Assembly (NCBI RefSeq): GCF_001010945.1 | Contig: NZ_LBHB01000002.1 | Span: 620,001-684,000, forward strand | Length of the DNA: 64,000 nt | Source of the DNA: Aurantiacibacter luteus | GTDB taxonomy: Bacteria > Pseudomonadota > Alphaproteobacteria > Sphingomonadales > Sphingomonadaceae | Reading direction: 5' to 3' | In this document: positions 25,802 through 33,698 of the stretch, in pieces | Layout: every line of letters begins with the position of its first letter | Position numbering within the stretch: position 1 is the stretch's first letter | The notes under the pieces: model-generated | What the model was told of the DNA's origin: nothing | Seen by the model: only the letters and a program-made list of their open reading frames with translations | The model's database searches: none | Position numbers and translations under genes: made by a program

Positions 25802-25974
25802 CGTTATCTCCTCAATCGCCGGCGGGCCCGTCCGGGCCCTTGGCTATCCTCGCCTGAATCCCTCCGCTTCGCTGCGGGGCGGCTGCGGGCGCGCAGTCGC
25901 GCTTGCGGTCGCCGGGCGACCGGGGATTCGGCAGCATTCGGTATTAATGGGTGGGCGGCTGGCGAAGAGTTCGC
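25802..25974 (-). repeat. Copy of the two-hairpin repeat between terL and portal
   Basis: Read on the minus strand: GCAA at 25906-25903, stem GCGC/GCGC (25902-25899 with 25894-25891) around loop GACT, then GCCCGCAG (25890-25883), GCGAGG (25853-25848), and hairpin 2, a 7-bp GGGCCCG-type stem at 25839-25824. It runs directly into the ribosome site of the portal gene. The rest of the 173-nt spacer has no gene. Confidence 0.8.
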
Positions 25975-27306
25975 TCAAAACCCCCGCACCCGCGGCGCCC
26001 CGCGCTTGCCCAGCATGAGCTCGGTCAGCGCCCAGACCAGCGCGTCCGCCCGGTCGGGCGAGCGGCCCGGGCCTTCGTAGCTGCCGCCGGTCATCAGGCC
26101 GCAGAGCTGGTCTTCCAGCTTGCCGAACATGCCGACGTGGATCACCCTGCCCGTCTCGTAGAGCGCGGCGACGGGCTCGGCGCGGGCTGCCTTGCCGCGG
26201 CTGGCGTGGACCAGCTGCACGGGCATGGCTGCGTCCACCGCGTGGAGGACGCTTCGTACCATGTCGCCGCCCTGGTTGGCCTCGGCCACCACGCGGTCGG
26301 CATTCCAGTCGAGCGCCGCGCGGGCGACCTCGCGCGACCAGCGTTCCGGGCTGGGGCGGCGGATCGAGCAGTCGGCGACCACCTTGGCGCGCCCCTCCTC
26401 GGTCAGCCCAACCACCACGATGCCGCATTCGTCCCCGCGCGAGGAGGCGGGCGGATCGACGCCGACCACCACCCGCACAAAACCCTCGAGGTTCACCTCC
26501 TCGCGGCAGCGTTCCAATAGCGTGCGGCTCCACAGCGCGCCTTCCACGTCGGTCAGCAGTTCGCCGCTCAGCTCCTGCCGGCCGATGGCGGTGTGGCCGT
26601 AACGCATGCGGATGTCGCGCACGAAGCGGTGCGGCAGGTTGTCCGCGTTGTCGAAGGTGCTGCCGCGCACCAGTGCCACCTCGCCGCGCTCCGCCTCGGC
26701 GAAGAGGCGCAGCAGCAGCGGCGTGGCGCGCGGCGTCGTGGTGGCGAGCGCCTGCGGCTGTTCGCCCAGGCGCAGGCCCATGACGAGGTTGTCCCAGGTC
26801 TCCAGCGCGCGGCCCGCCTCCCACTTGCCGATCTCGTCGCACCAGGCGTGGCTGTGCTGCGGGCCGCGCAGCGTTTCCGGCTCGCCCGCCGAATAGAGCA
26901 GGGCCTGCGCGCCGGTGGCGAATGTCAGCCGGCGGAGCGACGGCTCCCAGGTCACCCGGCGGCGACGGCGGCGCATGCAGGCGAGCACGCCGCTCTCGCC
27001 CTCCACCATCACCGCGCGCGCCTCGCCCAGCGAACTGCCGACGAGCGCGATGCGCGCATCGGCGTCCGCCGCGGCGAGCTGGCACACCCATTCCGCGCCC
27101 GCCCGGCTCTTGCCGAAACCGCGCCCGGCGCAGACCAGCCAGGTCGACCAGTCGCCTGCGGGCGGTTGCTGTTCGGGCCGCGCCCAGACCTTCCAGTAGC
27201 GTTTGAGCGCGCGCTGCTCCTCCAGCGCCAGCGAGCGGATCAGTTCGGCGCGCGCCGGCTGCGGCTGCGCGGCGAGCCAGTCGCGCAGCGCCGCGATGCT
27301 AGTCAT
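25975..27306 (-). CDS. GTA terminase large subunit (g2-type)
   Basis: The 443-residue packaging ATPase/nuclease has Walker A CAGRGFGKSRAGAE (about residues 58-71), a Walker B-like AWCDEIGKWE, the coupling motif ATTTPRAT, and a nuclease part with VGVDPPASSRGDECGI, RVVAEANQGGD and PDRADALVWALTEL. All key acidic residues appear present, so it looks functional. It overlaps the small-terminase-like gene by 8 nt. Confidence 0.9.
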   Translation of the reverse strand: MTSIAALRDWLAAQPQPARAELIRSLALEEQRALKRYWKVWARPEQQPPAGDWSTWLVCAGRGFGKSRAGAEWVCQLAAADADARIALVGSSLGEARAVMVEGESGVLACMRRRRRRVTWEPSLRRLTFATGAQALLYSAGEPETLRGPQHSHAWCDEIGKWEAGRALETWDNLVMGLRLGEQPQALATTTPRATPLLLRLFAEAERGEVALVRGSTFDNADNLPHRFVRDIRMRYGHTAIGRQELSGELLTDVEGALWSRTLLERCREEVNLEGFVRVVVGVDPPASSRGDECGIVVVGLTEEGRAKVVADCSIRRPSPERWSREVARAALDWNADRVVAEANQGGDMVRSVLHAVDAAMPVQLVHASRGKAARAEPVAALYETGRVIHVGMFGKLEDQLCGLMTGGSYEGPGRSPDRADALVWALTELMLGKRGAPRVRGF

Positions 27307-27745
27307 AGGCGGGCGTCATCATGCCGTCCTCGGCCAGCAGCTTCTGCGTGGCGATCTGGCGTTCGCGCATCTTGTCGAGCTTGGCGGTGAGCGAGGCGAG
27401 GATGGCTTCCTCGTCCTCGTCCTCGTCCAGCGCGCGCTGCTGGCTCACCTCGTCGCGGTGGGCGAGCAGCAGGCGGATGGCGGCGGCATTGTCGTACTTG
27501 GTCTTCTCGGTCGGGCGCTGGCCCTTGCGCAGGCGGCGCAGCAGTTCGAGCTCGAGATTGTCGTAGCCCTCGCACAGGGCGCGGCGCCACTGGCGGGCGA
27601 ATTCGCGGTCCTTGCGGCGGGCGGCATAGGCGGTGCTGGCGGAGATGCCGGCGGCCTTGGCCGATGCCGTGACATTGCTGCTTTCGGCGAGCTTTTCCAG
27701 GAACGGCGCGATCCAAGCGGCGCGTTCGGCGATCCCGTCGTTCAT
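27299..27745 (-). CDS. GTA small terminase-like HTH protein (g1 position)
   Basis: The 148-residue protein has an N-terminal helix-turn-helix (SNVTASAKAAGISASTAYAARRKDREFARQW) and a helical body ending in an acidic coiled region (RALDEDEDEEAILASLTAKLDKMRERQIATQKLL). Position and fold fit the DNA-recognising small terminase. The ATG at 27745 follows GGAGGGG. A second gene of the same family lies at 59200-59709. The first gene of the GTA transcript sits behind a terminator-like hairpin. Confidence 0.8.
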   Translation of the reverse strand: MNDGIAERAAWIAPFLEKLAESSNVTASAKAAGISASTAYAARRKDREFARQWRRALCEGYDNLELELLRRLRKGQRPTEKTKYDNAAAIRLLLAHRDEVSQQRALDEDEDEEAILASLTAKLDKMRERQIATQKLLAEDGMMTPAYD

Positions 27746-27971
27746 CGTCGACCCCTCCGGTTGCTGCGACAGGGCAAACACGAAAAAGGGCCGCGCCGGA
27801 GTTTCCGGGGCCGCCCTTCGATTCGCACCATCGCGATGTTCCGCTTCTCTAACCAGAGAGCGTCACGATGTCAATACAAAAGTGCCATATAGGTTCGTTT
27901 GTTGGACTTGCGCGGTGTGCGCCTCTGCCCTAGTGCGCCCCATCTTCCATTAAATATGGGTCACGCGCGCG
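27746..27971. promoter_or_regulatory. Divergent control region of the GTA cluster and the YqaA-like gene
   Basis: This 226-nt region has a lower G+C stretch (27860-27960) that should hold the promoters. I see no clear -35/-10 pair. It contains one GANTC methylation site (27820-27824) and one TTAA (27950-27953), but no TTAA-N7-TTAA CtrA box. Confidence 0.5.
27783..27816 (-). terminator. Terminator-like hairpin in the leader of the GTA transcript
   Basis: Read on the minus strand, a 13-nt arm (27816-27804) pairs with a second arm (27800-27788) at 11 of 13 positions around a 3-nt loop, followed by TTTTT (27787-27783). On the plus strand no T tract follows, so it is directional. The neighbouring gene is divergent, so there is no upstream gene for it to end; it lies ~38 nt before the first GTA gene. 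Confidence 0.7.
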
Positions 27972-28622
27972 ATGATGGGTTGGATCCGCAGTCTCTACGA
28001 CTGGACGATGGCCAAGGCCGCACACCCGCACGCGCAGTGGTGGCTGGCGTTCTTCGCCTTTGTCGAATCCTCGTTCTTCCCCATCCCCCCGCATCCGCTG
28101 CTGGGGCTGATGTGTCTTGCCGAGCCGAAGAAGGCGATCCGCTTCGCCTTCATCTGCACGGCCTTCTCGGTGCTGGGCGGCCTGTTCGGCTATGCCATCG
28201 GGTATTTTCTCTATGACGCGGTGGGGGCCTGGCTGCTCGGCGCGCTCGGCCTGACGGACAGCTTCGCGCCCGCCGCCTGCTACCTGCGCGAGCACGACTG
28301 GGAGGTGATCGTCGTCGCCGGCACGACCCCCGTGCCCTTCAAGCTGCTGACCATTACCGCGGGCTTCATCCACATGAACCTCGCCACCTTCACGCTCGCC
28401 GCCATCGCCGGGCGCGGGCTGATCTTCATGACCGTGGGCGTCCTGTTCCGCGTGTTCGGCGCCCCGATCAAGCGCTTCATCGACAAGTACCTCGGCACGC
28501 TGACCGCCGCCTTCGTGGTGCTGGTGATCGGCGGCTTCATCGCCTTTACCCAGCTCGCGGGCGGCGAGGGCGATACCGCTGCCGACGCCTGCGCCGCGGT
28601 GACCGAGGTGCAGCCCGGCTGA
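27972..28622 (+). CDS. YqaA/DedA-like inner-membrane protein (VTT domain)
   Basis: The 216-residue protein has four to five hydrophobic segments and the VTT-type motifs FAFVESSFFPIPPHPLLGLMCLAEPKKA and VVAGTTPVPFKLLTITAGFIHMNLATFTLAAIAGRG. DedA-superfamily proteins are linked to lipid scrambling and envelope homeostasis; the role of this YqaA branch is not established. Two adjacent ATGs mark the start. It is divergent from the GTA cluster. Confidence 0.85.
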   Translation: MMGWIRSLYDWTMAKAAHPHAQWWLAFFAFVESSFFPIPPHPLLGLMCLAEPKKAIRFAFICTAFSVLGGLFGYAIGYFLYDAVGAWLLGALGLTDSFAPAACYLREHDWEVIVVAGTTPVPFKLLTITAGFIHMNLATFTLAAIAGRGLIFMTVGVLFRVFGAPIKRFIDKYLGTLTAAFVVLVIGGFIAFTQLAGGEGDTAADACAAVTEVQPG

Positions 28623-28689
28623 TCGCAGCCGAGGAACGCTCCGCGCATCCTGACGGTTGAGGGGGGGACGCGGCAACAGGGGAGCGAGC

Positions 28690-30177
28690 ATGAGAGAGGA
28701 CGATGCGCGCGCCGTCGAGCTCGTGCGCGCCATTGAGTTGGAAGACCGCGAGGGCGCGCTGTTCACCCCCGAGGACCGGATCCAGGCCGATGCGAGAGCG
28801 CGCGCCGAGGCCGGTGACCTCTCGAAAAAGGCAGGGCGCGAACGGCTGCTGGCCGCCCGCGCCCAGTTCGCCGCCGCCCGCCTCGCCACGCGGCATCCGG
28901 GCATCGACAGATTGCTGGCGAAGAGTCGCTGGCCCGGCTGGCTGGGCATTGCCTTGCCGCTGCTGGCCTTGGTGCTGGGCGTGCTCGCCAACGAATTCGG
29001 CACCGACAAGCGGCTCGACCTCCTGGCCGTGCCCCTGCTCGGCACGGTGGCGTGGAACCTCCTCGTCTATCTCTGGCTGGCGTTGAGCGGCCTCATCGGA
29101 AAGCGCGCCGTCACCGGCCCGGCGCTGGAGCTGGCCGCCGAAATGTCGAGCCGCAGAAAGGGCGACTTCGAAAGCGGTTCTTCGCTCCAGCGCGCCGCCG
29201 ACGGCTTCCGCCGCCGCTGGATGCTGCTGACCGCAAAACTCTCCGCCGCCCGCCTCGCGCGCACGCTGCACCTCGGCGCGGCGCTTTTCGCCGTGGGCCT
29301 GATTGGCGGCATCTACGCCCGCGCGCTGGTGACCGAATACCGCGCCGGGTGGGAAAGCACCTTCCTCTCGCCCGAAGCCGTCCACGCTCTGCTTTCCGCC
29401 ATGCTCGGCCCAACGAGCGCGCTGACCGGCGTGGGCATCCCGCAGGTCGAGGGCATTGCCGCCATGCGCTGGGCGGGGGACGAGCTTTCGGGTGTCAACG
29501 CCGGTCCGTGGATCCACCTCTATACCGTCACCGTCGCCGCGCTGGTCGTGGTGCCGCGCCTTTTGCTCGCCGCGTTCGAGGGCGCGCGTGCGCTACGACT
29601 GGCGCGCAGCCTGCCGGTGGCGGGTCGCGAGGATTTCTACGTCCGGCGCCTGCTGCGAAGCGCCGGCGGGCATCCGGGCCGCGCGCGGGTGACCCCCTAT
29701 GCCTACCGACCCGGCGAGGAGACGCAGCGACGCCTGACCTCGGCCCTGCGCGGCGCGCTGGGTGACGGCGCAACGGTCGCCTTCGATCCGGCGGTCGGCT
29801 ACGGCGGCGAGGAGGCGTGGCTCGCCAACCATCGCGGCGACCCGGGCGAGGACTATCACCTGCTGCTCTTCACCCTGTCGGCAACGCCGGAGGCCGAGAA
29901 CCACGGCGAGCTTGCCCGGCGCCTCGCAGCCGAGATCGCCCACGCACGGCCGGGCACGGTCCTCGCGGCGATCGTGGACGAAGCCCCCTTCCGCGCGCAC
30001 TTCGCCGGGCAGGCGGGATTGGACGAGCGTATTACGACCCGGCTGGCCGCATGGCGCGATGTGCTCGGCCCGGCGGGCGTCGCGCCCATCGGTCTCGACC
30101 TCTCGCGCGCTGACGATCGGGGGCTGGCCGAGCGGCTGGAAGCGGCTTTGCTGCGCGACCCGGGGCTGGCGCGGTGA
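28690..30177 (+). CDS. DUF2868 membrane protein
   Basis: The ~495-residue protein has a charged N-terminus, membrane helices near WLGIALPLLALVLGVLANEFG, LLGTVAWNLLVYLWLALSG, LHLGAALFAVGLIGGIYARALV and LYTVTVAALVVVPRLLLAAFEG, and a soluble C-terminal domain (from about residue 325) that resembles a nucleotide-binding alpha/beta fold but lacks a clear Walker A. The ATG at 28690 follows GGGGAGCGAGC. Its stop overlaps the start of the GTPase gene (GTGA); the two families are known to occur as a pair, with unknown function. Confidence 0.8.
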   Translation: MREDDARAVELVRAIELEDREGALFTPEDRIQADARARAEAGDLSKKAGRERLLAARAQFAAARLATRHPGIDRLLAKSRWPGWLGIALPLLALVLGVLANEFGTDKRLDLLAVPLLGTVAWNLLVYLWLALSGLIGKRAVTGPALELAAEMSSRRKGDFESGSSLQRAADGFRRRWMLLTAKLSAARLARTLHLGAALFAVGLIGGIYARALVTEYRAGWESTFLSPEAVHALLSAMLGPTSALTGVGIPQVEGIAAMRWAGDELSGVNAGPWIHLYTVTVAALVVVPRLLLAAFEGARALRLARSLPVAGREDFYVRRLLRSAGGHPGRARVTPYAYRPGEETQRRLTSALRGALGDGATVAFDPAVGYGGEEAWLANHRGDPGEDYHLLLFTLSATPEAENHGELARRLAAEIAHARPGTVLAAIVDEAPFRAHFAGQAGLDERITTRLAAWRDVLGPAGVAPIGLDLSRADDRGLAERLEAALLRDPGLAR

Positions 30178-31661
30178 ACCAGTCCGGCGAAGACCCGGTG
30201 GGCGAAGGAACCACCGTCAATCTCAGCCTCGTCAGTCACACCAATGCCGGCAAGACCACGCTGGCGCGCACCCTGCTGGGCCGCGACGTGGGCGAGGTGC
30301 GCGATGCCGCGCACGTTACCGATCTCGCCACCGGCTACGTCCTCGTGCAGCAGGGCGAGGACACGCTGATGCTGTGGGACACGCCGGGCTTCGGCGATAC
30401 CGCGCGCCTGCTCTCGCGCCTGAAGCTGGCGGGAAACCCGATCGGCTGGATGCTGGAACAGGTGTGGGACCGCTGGCGCGAGCGGCCGCTCTGGTCGAGC
30501 CAGCAGGCGGTGAAGAACGCCCGCGACCATGCCGACGTCATTCTCTACCTCGTCAACGCGGCGGAAGACCCGGCCTCGGCCAGTTACGTCGGGCTGGAGA
30601 TGGAGGTGCTCGCCTGGGTCGGCAAGCCGGTCGTGGTGCTGCTGAACCAGCTCGGCCCCCCGCGCGAGGACGTCGCCGCCGAGATGGCCCGCTGGCACGA
30701 CATCGGCGAGCCCGGTCAGGTCCGCGCCGTCCTCCCGCTCGACGCCTTTGCCCGCGTCTGGGTGCAGGAAGGCGCGCTGCTCGACGCCGTCACGCCGCTG
30801 CTGCCGGAGGGCAAGCGAGAAGCGATGGCAGGCCTGCGCAGGCGCTGGGAGGAGCTCAACCGTGTCCGCTTCGATGCCTCGATGGCGGTGCTGGCCCGCT
30901 ACCTGGCGGGCGCGGCGCGCGAGCGCGAGGCGATCGACGAGAGCGGCTGGCAGGGCAAGCTTGCCAATGCGCTGGTCGGCAAGAGCAAGGCGGACCGCGC
31001 GGCGATGAAGGCCATGAAGGCGCTTGGGCAGCGGCTGGCGGAATCGACCGCCACCTCGACCGACGAGCTCATCCGGCTGCACAACCTCTCGGGCAAGGCG
31101 GCGCGCAAGGTGCTGGAGCGGGTGAGCGACGACTATGCGCTATCCGCCCGCGCGCCGGAGGGCGCGGCGGGTGCGCTGGGCGGCCTCGTATCGGGCGCGG
31201 TCGGCGGGCTGGCAGCGGACCTCGCAGCCGGCGGGCTGACGCTGGGCGGCGGGATGATCGTCGGCTCGATCCTCGGCGTGCTGGGCGCGACCGGCGTTGC
31301 CAAGGGCATCAACGTGGCGCGCGGCGAGGATGGCGAGAGCGTGCGCTGGTCGGAGGATTTCTTCGAGCGCCTCGCGGTCACTGCCCTGCTGCGCTACCTC
31401 GCCGTGGCGCACTTCGGTCGCGGTCGTGGCGAATGGGCGGAAGGCGAGCACCCGCCGTTCTGGCAGGGCGTGGTCGAGGCGGAAGTGGCCGCCCGCTCCG
31501 CCCGTTTCGCCGCCCTCAGAAAGGACGCGCGAAAGGGCGAAGGCGGGGCGGATCTGGGGACAGACCTGCTGCGGGAGACCGGGCTGGCGGTGCTCGCAAG
31601 CCTCTATCCGCAGACCGTCGGCGAACTCGAGGTCAGCCCTCGAACGTCGTCTCCAGCGTGA
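30174..31661 (+). CDS. GTPase with DUF3482 C-terminus
   Basis: The 495-residue protein has an N-terminal Era-like G domain: G1 VSHTNAGKTTLART, G3 WDTPGFGDT, G4-like LLNQLG. A long helical middle part follows, then two hydrophobic glycine-rich stretches (GALGGLVSGAVGGLAADLAAGGLTLGGGMIVGSILGVLGATGVAKG) likely to enter membrane, and a DUF3482-type tail. G4 is degenerate (NQLG rather than NKxD), so guanine specificity may be relaxed. The GTG start overlaps the DUF2868 stop. The 3' end overlaps the convergent osmC-like gene by 29 nt. Confidence 0.82.
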   Translation: MNQSGEDPVGEGTTVNLSLVSHTNAGKTTLARTLLGRDVGEVRDAAHVTDLATGYVLVQQGEDTLMLWDTPGFGDTARLLSRLKLAGNPIGWMLEQVWDRWRERPLWSSQQAVKNARDHADVILYLVNAAEDPASASYVGLEMEVLAWVGKPVVVLLNQLGPPREDVAAEMARWHDIGEPGQVRAVLPLDAFARVWVQEGALLDAVTPLLPEGKREAMAGLRRRWEELNRVRFDASMAVLARYLAGAAREREAIDESGWQGKLANALVGKSKADRAAMKAMKALGQRLAESTATSTDELIRLHNLSGKAARKVLERVSDDYALSARAPEGAAGALGGLVSGAVGGLAADLAAGGLTLGGGMIVGSILGVLGATGVAKGINVARGEDGESVRWSEDFFERLAVTALLRYLAVAHFGRGRGEWAEGEHPPFWQGVVEAEVAARSARFAALRKDARKGEGGADLGTDLLRETGLAVLASLYPQTVGELEVSPRTSSPA

Positions 31662-32064
31662 TTTCGCAGTCCAGCAGCTTGGAAATGGGGCAATTGGCCT
31701 TGGCATCGGCGGCCAGTTCCTCGAACTTCGCCTGATCCATTCCCGGCACCTTGGCAGTCGTCGAAAGTGCCGATTTGGTAACTGTGAAGCCGCCGTCGTC
31801 CTTTTCCAGGCTGACCTTGGCCTCGGTCGCCACCGAACCGTCGGTGTGCCCGGCCTCGGCCAGCTTGAAGGACAGCGCCATGGTGAAGCAGCTCGCATGG
31901 GCCGCGGCGATCAATTCCTCGGGGTTGGTGCCGGGCTTGTCCTCGAACCGGGTCTGAAAGCCGTAGGGCTGGTCGGAAAGTGCGCCCGAGCCCGTCGAGA
32001 CGTGGCCTTTGCCTTCCTTGCCGAGCCCCTCGTAGCGCGCGCTGCCCTGTTTCACGATTGCCAT
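31633..32064 (-). CDS. OsmC-family peroxiredoxin
   Basis: The 143-residue protein removes organic peroxides with two cysteines: HASCFTMALSFKLAEAG and KANCPISKLLDC, the OsmC pair. The N-terminal MAIVKQGSARYEGLGKEGKGHVSTGSGAL and NPEELIAAAHASC are diagnostic. The start is preceded by AAGGAGAATGATCGC, a clear ribosome site. The last 29 nt overlap the end of the DUF3482 gene on the other strand. Confidence 0.92.
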   Translation of the reverse strand: MAIVKQGSARYEGLGKEGKGHVSTGSGALSDQPYGFQTRFEDKPGTNPEELIAAAHASCFTMALSFKLAEAGHTDGSVATEAKVSLEKDDGGFTVTKSALSTTAKVPGMDQAKFEELAADAKANCPISKLLDCEITLETTFEG

Positions 32065-32231
32065 GCGATCATTCTCCTTGTGCGTTTGGGATCACTGCAA
32101 GGACGAATGGCGCGCGGCCGCGTTCCTCATATACCTTGCGGGCGGCACCTGTTCCTTTACCGTCCGCCAAAACGGAGTTGCCAGGCGCTGGCTGCAACCG
32201 TAGCAAGTGAGCGGGATTGAACGGGGTCGAT

Positions 32232-33674
32232 ATGCTACGGAATTTTCGGTGTTTCCTGGTCACAGCACTGGCGCTGGGGCTCGCGGCGTGCGGTGGAGAT
32301 GACGGAGGCAATTCGGCCGGTCCGCCGCCATCTGCGCCCGTCGCAACGGCACCGCAATTCACGTCCGCCACCTCGGCGAGCGTGAGGGAGAACAGGGCGG
32401 ACAATTTCTACACCGCAAGTGCCAGCGATCCGCAGAACGATCCTGTCACCTTATCGATCTCTGGGGGTCCCGACGCGGATCGGTTCGTTCTGGGTAGTGA
32501 CGGCGGCCTGCGCTTCAACACACCGCCTAACTACGATCTTCCCGGCGATGCCAATCTCGATAACATCTACGAGGTGACTCTGCGCGCCACCGCTGGCGGG
32601 GAAGCGGTCTTCCTGAACCTGGTCGTGACCGTGAGCAACGATCGTGAGGGTATCGTCGTCAAACGGGTCGTCAGCGGCATCGGCGAAACCGTGGACATGG
32701 CCTTCATCCACAACCAGACCGAACTGCTGGTGGCCGATCGCAATGGGCGCGTGCTGAAGGTCAATCCCGACACTGGTTCTGTAGTCGAGGATACTTTCGT
32801 GCGGGACAACCGGGTGCCCGGCGAAATTCTGGCCGTGGCCTGGGCATTTCCCGATGAAGTCTATCAGGAAGGCGTTTACATCGTTACCCATAGTCCGACC
32901 GAGGGACTTTGGCTCCAGGGTTTCAACGCCGCGCGCGGTCGGATGATGAAGGTGCGCCTTGGCGATCCGTGGAGCGCCCGCATCACAGCCTCGCTCGTGT
33001 CGCAGGGTGAACTGTACATCGCAATCGGAGACTCAACGGGCGCCAACGCGCAGAACTCCGCCTCGCCCTACGGCAAATTGTATCGCATTGGGCCGTACTG
33101 CGTGTATTGCGGCGCCTCGGTCCCGCTGTCCGGCAGGTTGGTGGGAACGCCGCAGCTCTGGGGCGACGGGATACAGAATCCCGGCGGTTTCAGCGTCGAA
33201 TCCGACTACCTGCATCTCGCGGACCGCGGCTCGCAGTCCTTCCACGAGCTGACCCGTTTCCGACGCGACTGGCAGCCGCTCGATTTCGGCTGGCCTTTTT
33301 ACGAGGGTGCAAGCGCGCTCAGTGCCAATCCGCCCGCAGCCGTCAACGGGCCGAGCATCGTCTATCGGATAGGCAGCGGGCGTGCGGAAGGAACGGGCAT
33401 CACCGCAGGCATCCTGAACGACGGAAACTTTCTCGAGGAACTCGGTCAGAGCTACGTATTCGGCGACGTGCGCGGTGCTGTCTTCACCGTCAACCGCCTG
33501 GCGTTGAGCGACGGGAAACTGCATGGCGGAAGCGAGATGGAGAACCGCACGCTGGATTTCGCGCCCGATGCAGGCGCGCTGGGCTCGGTCGTGGCCTTCG
33601 CCAAGGGCCGCGGCACCGACCATTTCTTCGTTCTCGACGCCGATGGCGAGATATTCAGGGTCAGCGGGAGCTAG
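32232..33674 (+). CDS. Lipoprotein with cadherin-like and sorbosone-dehydrogenase-like propeller domains
   Basis: The 480-residue product has a signal peptide with lipobox LAAC, a Pro-rich linker, a cadherin-like beta domain (FTSATSASVRENRADNFYTASASDPQNDPVTLSISGGPDADRF), then a beta-propeller resembling PQQ-dependent glucose/sorbosone dehydrogenases (VDMAFIHNQTELLVADRNGRV, LWGDGIQNPGGFSVES, LHLADRGSQSFHEL, LDFGWPFYEG). Such proteins are extracytoplasmic; whether this one binds PQQ is unclear. I start at the ATG at 32232 after a GGGG element. Confidence 0.75.
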   Translation: MLRNFRCFLVTALALGLAACGGDDGGNSAGPPPSAPVATAPQFTSATSASVRENRADNFYTASASDPQNDPVTLSISGGPDADRFVLGSDGGLRFNTPPNYDLPGDANLDNIYEVTLRATAGGEAVFLNLVVTVSNDREGIVVKRVVSGIGETVDMAFIHNQTELLVADRNGRVLKVNPDTGSVVEDTFVRDNRVPGEILAVAWAFPDEVYQEGVYIVTHSPTEGLWLQGFNAARGRMMKVRLGDPWSARITASLVSQGELYIAIGDSTGANAQNSASPYGKLYRIGPYCVYCGASVPLSGRLVGTPQLWGDGIQNPGGFSVESDYLHLADRGSQSFHELTRFRRDWQPLDFGWPFYEGASALSANPPAAVNGPSIVYRIGSGRAEGTGITAGILNDGNFLEELGQSYVFGDVRGAVFTVNRLALSDGKLHGGSEMENRTLDFAPDAGALGSVVAFAKGRGTDHFFVLDADGEIFRVSGS

Positions 33675-33698
33675 GGTTCCGGGTAAGATCGTCCGGCC

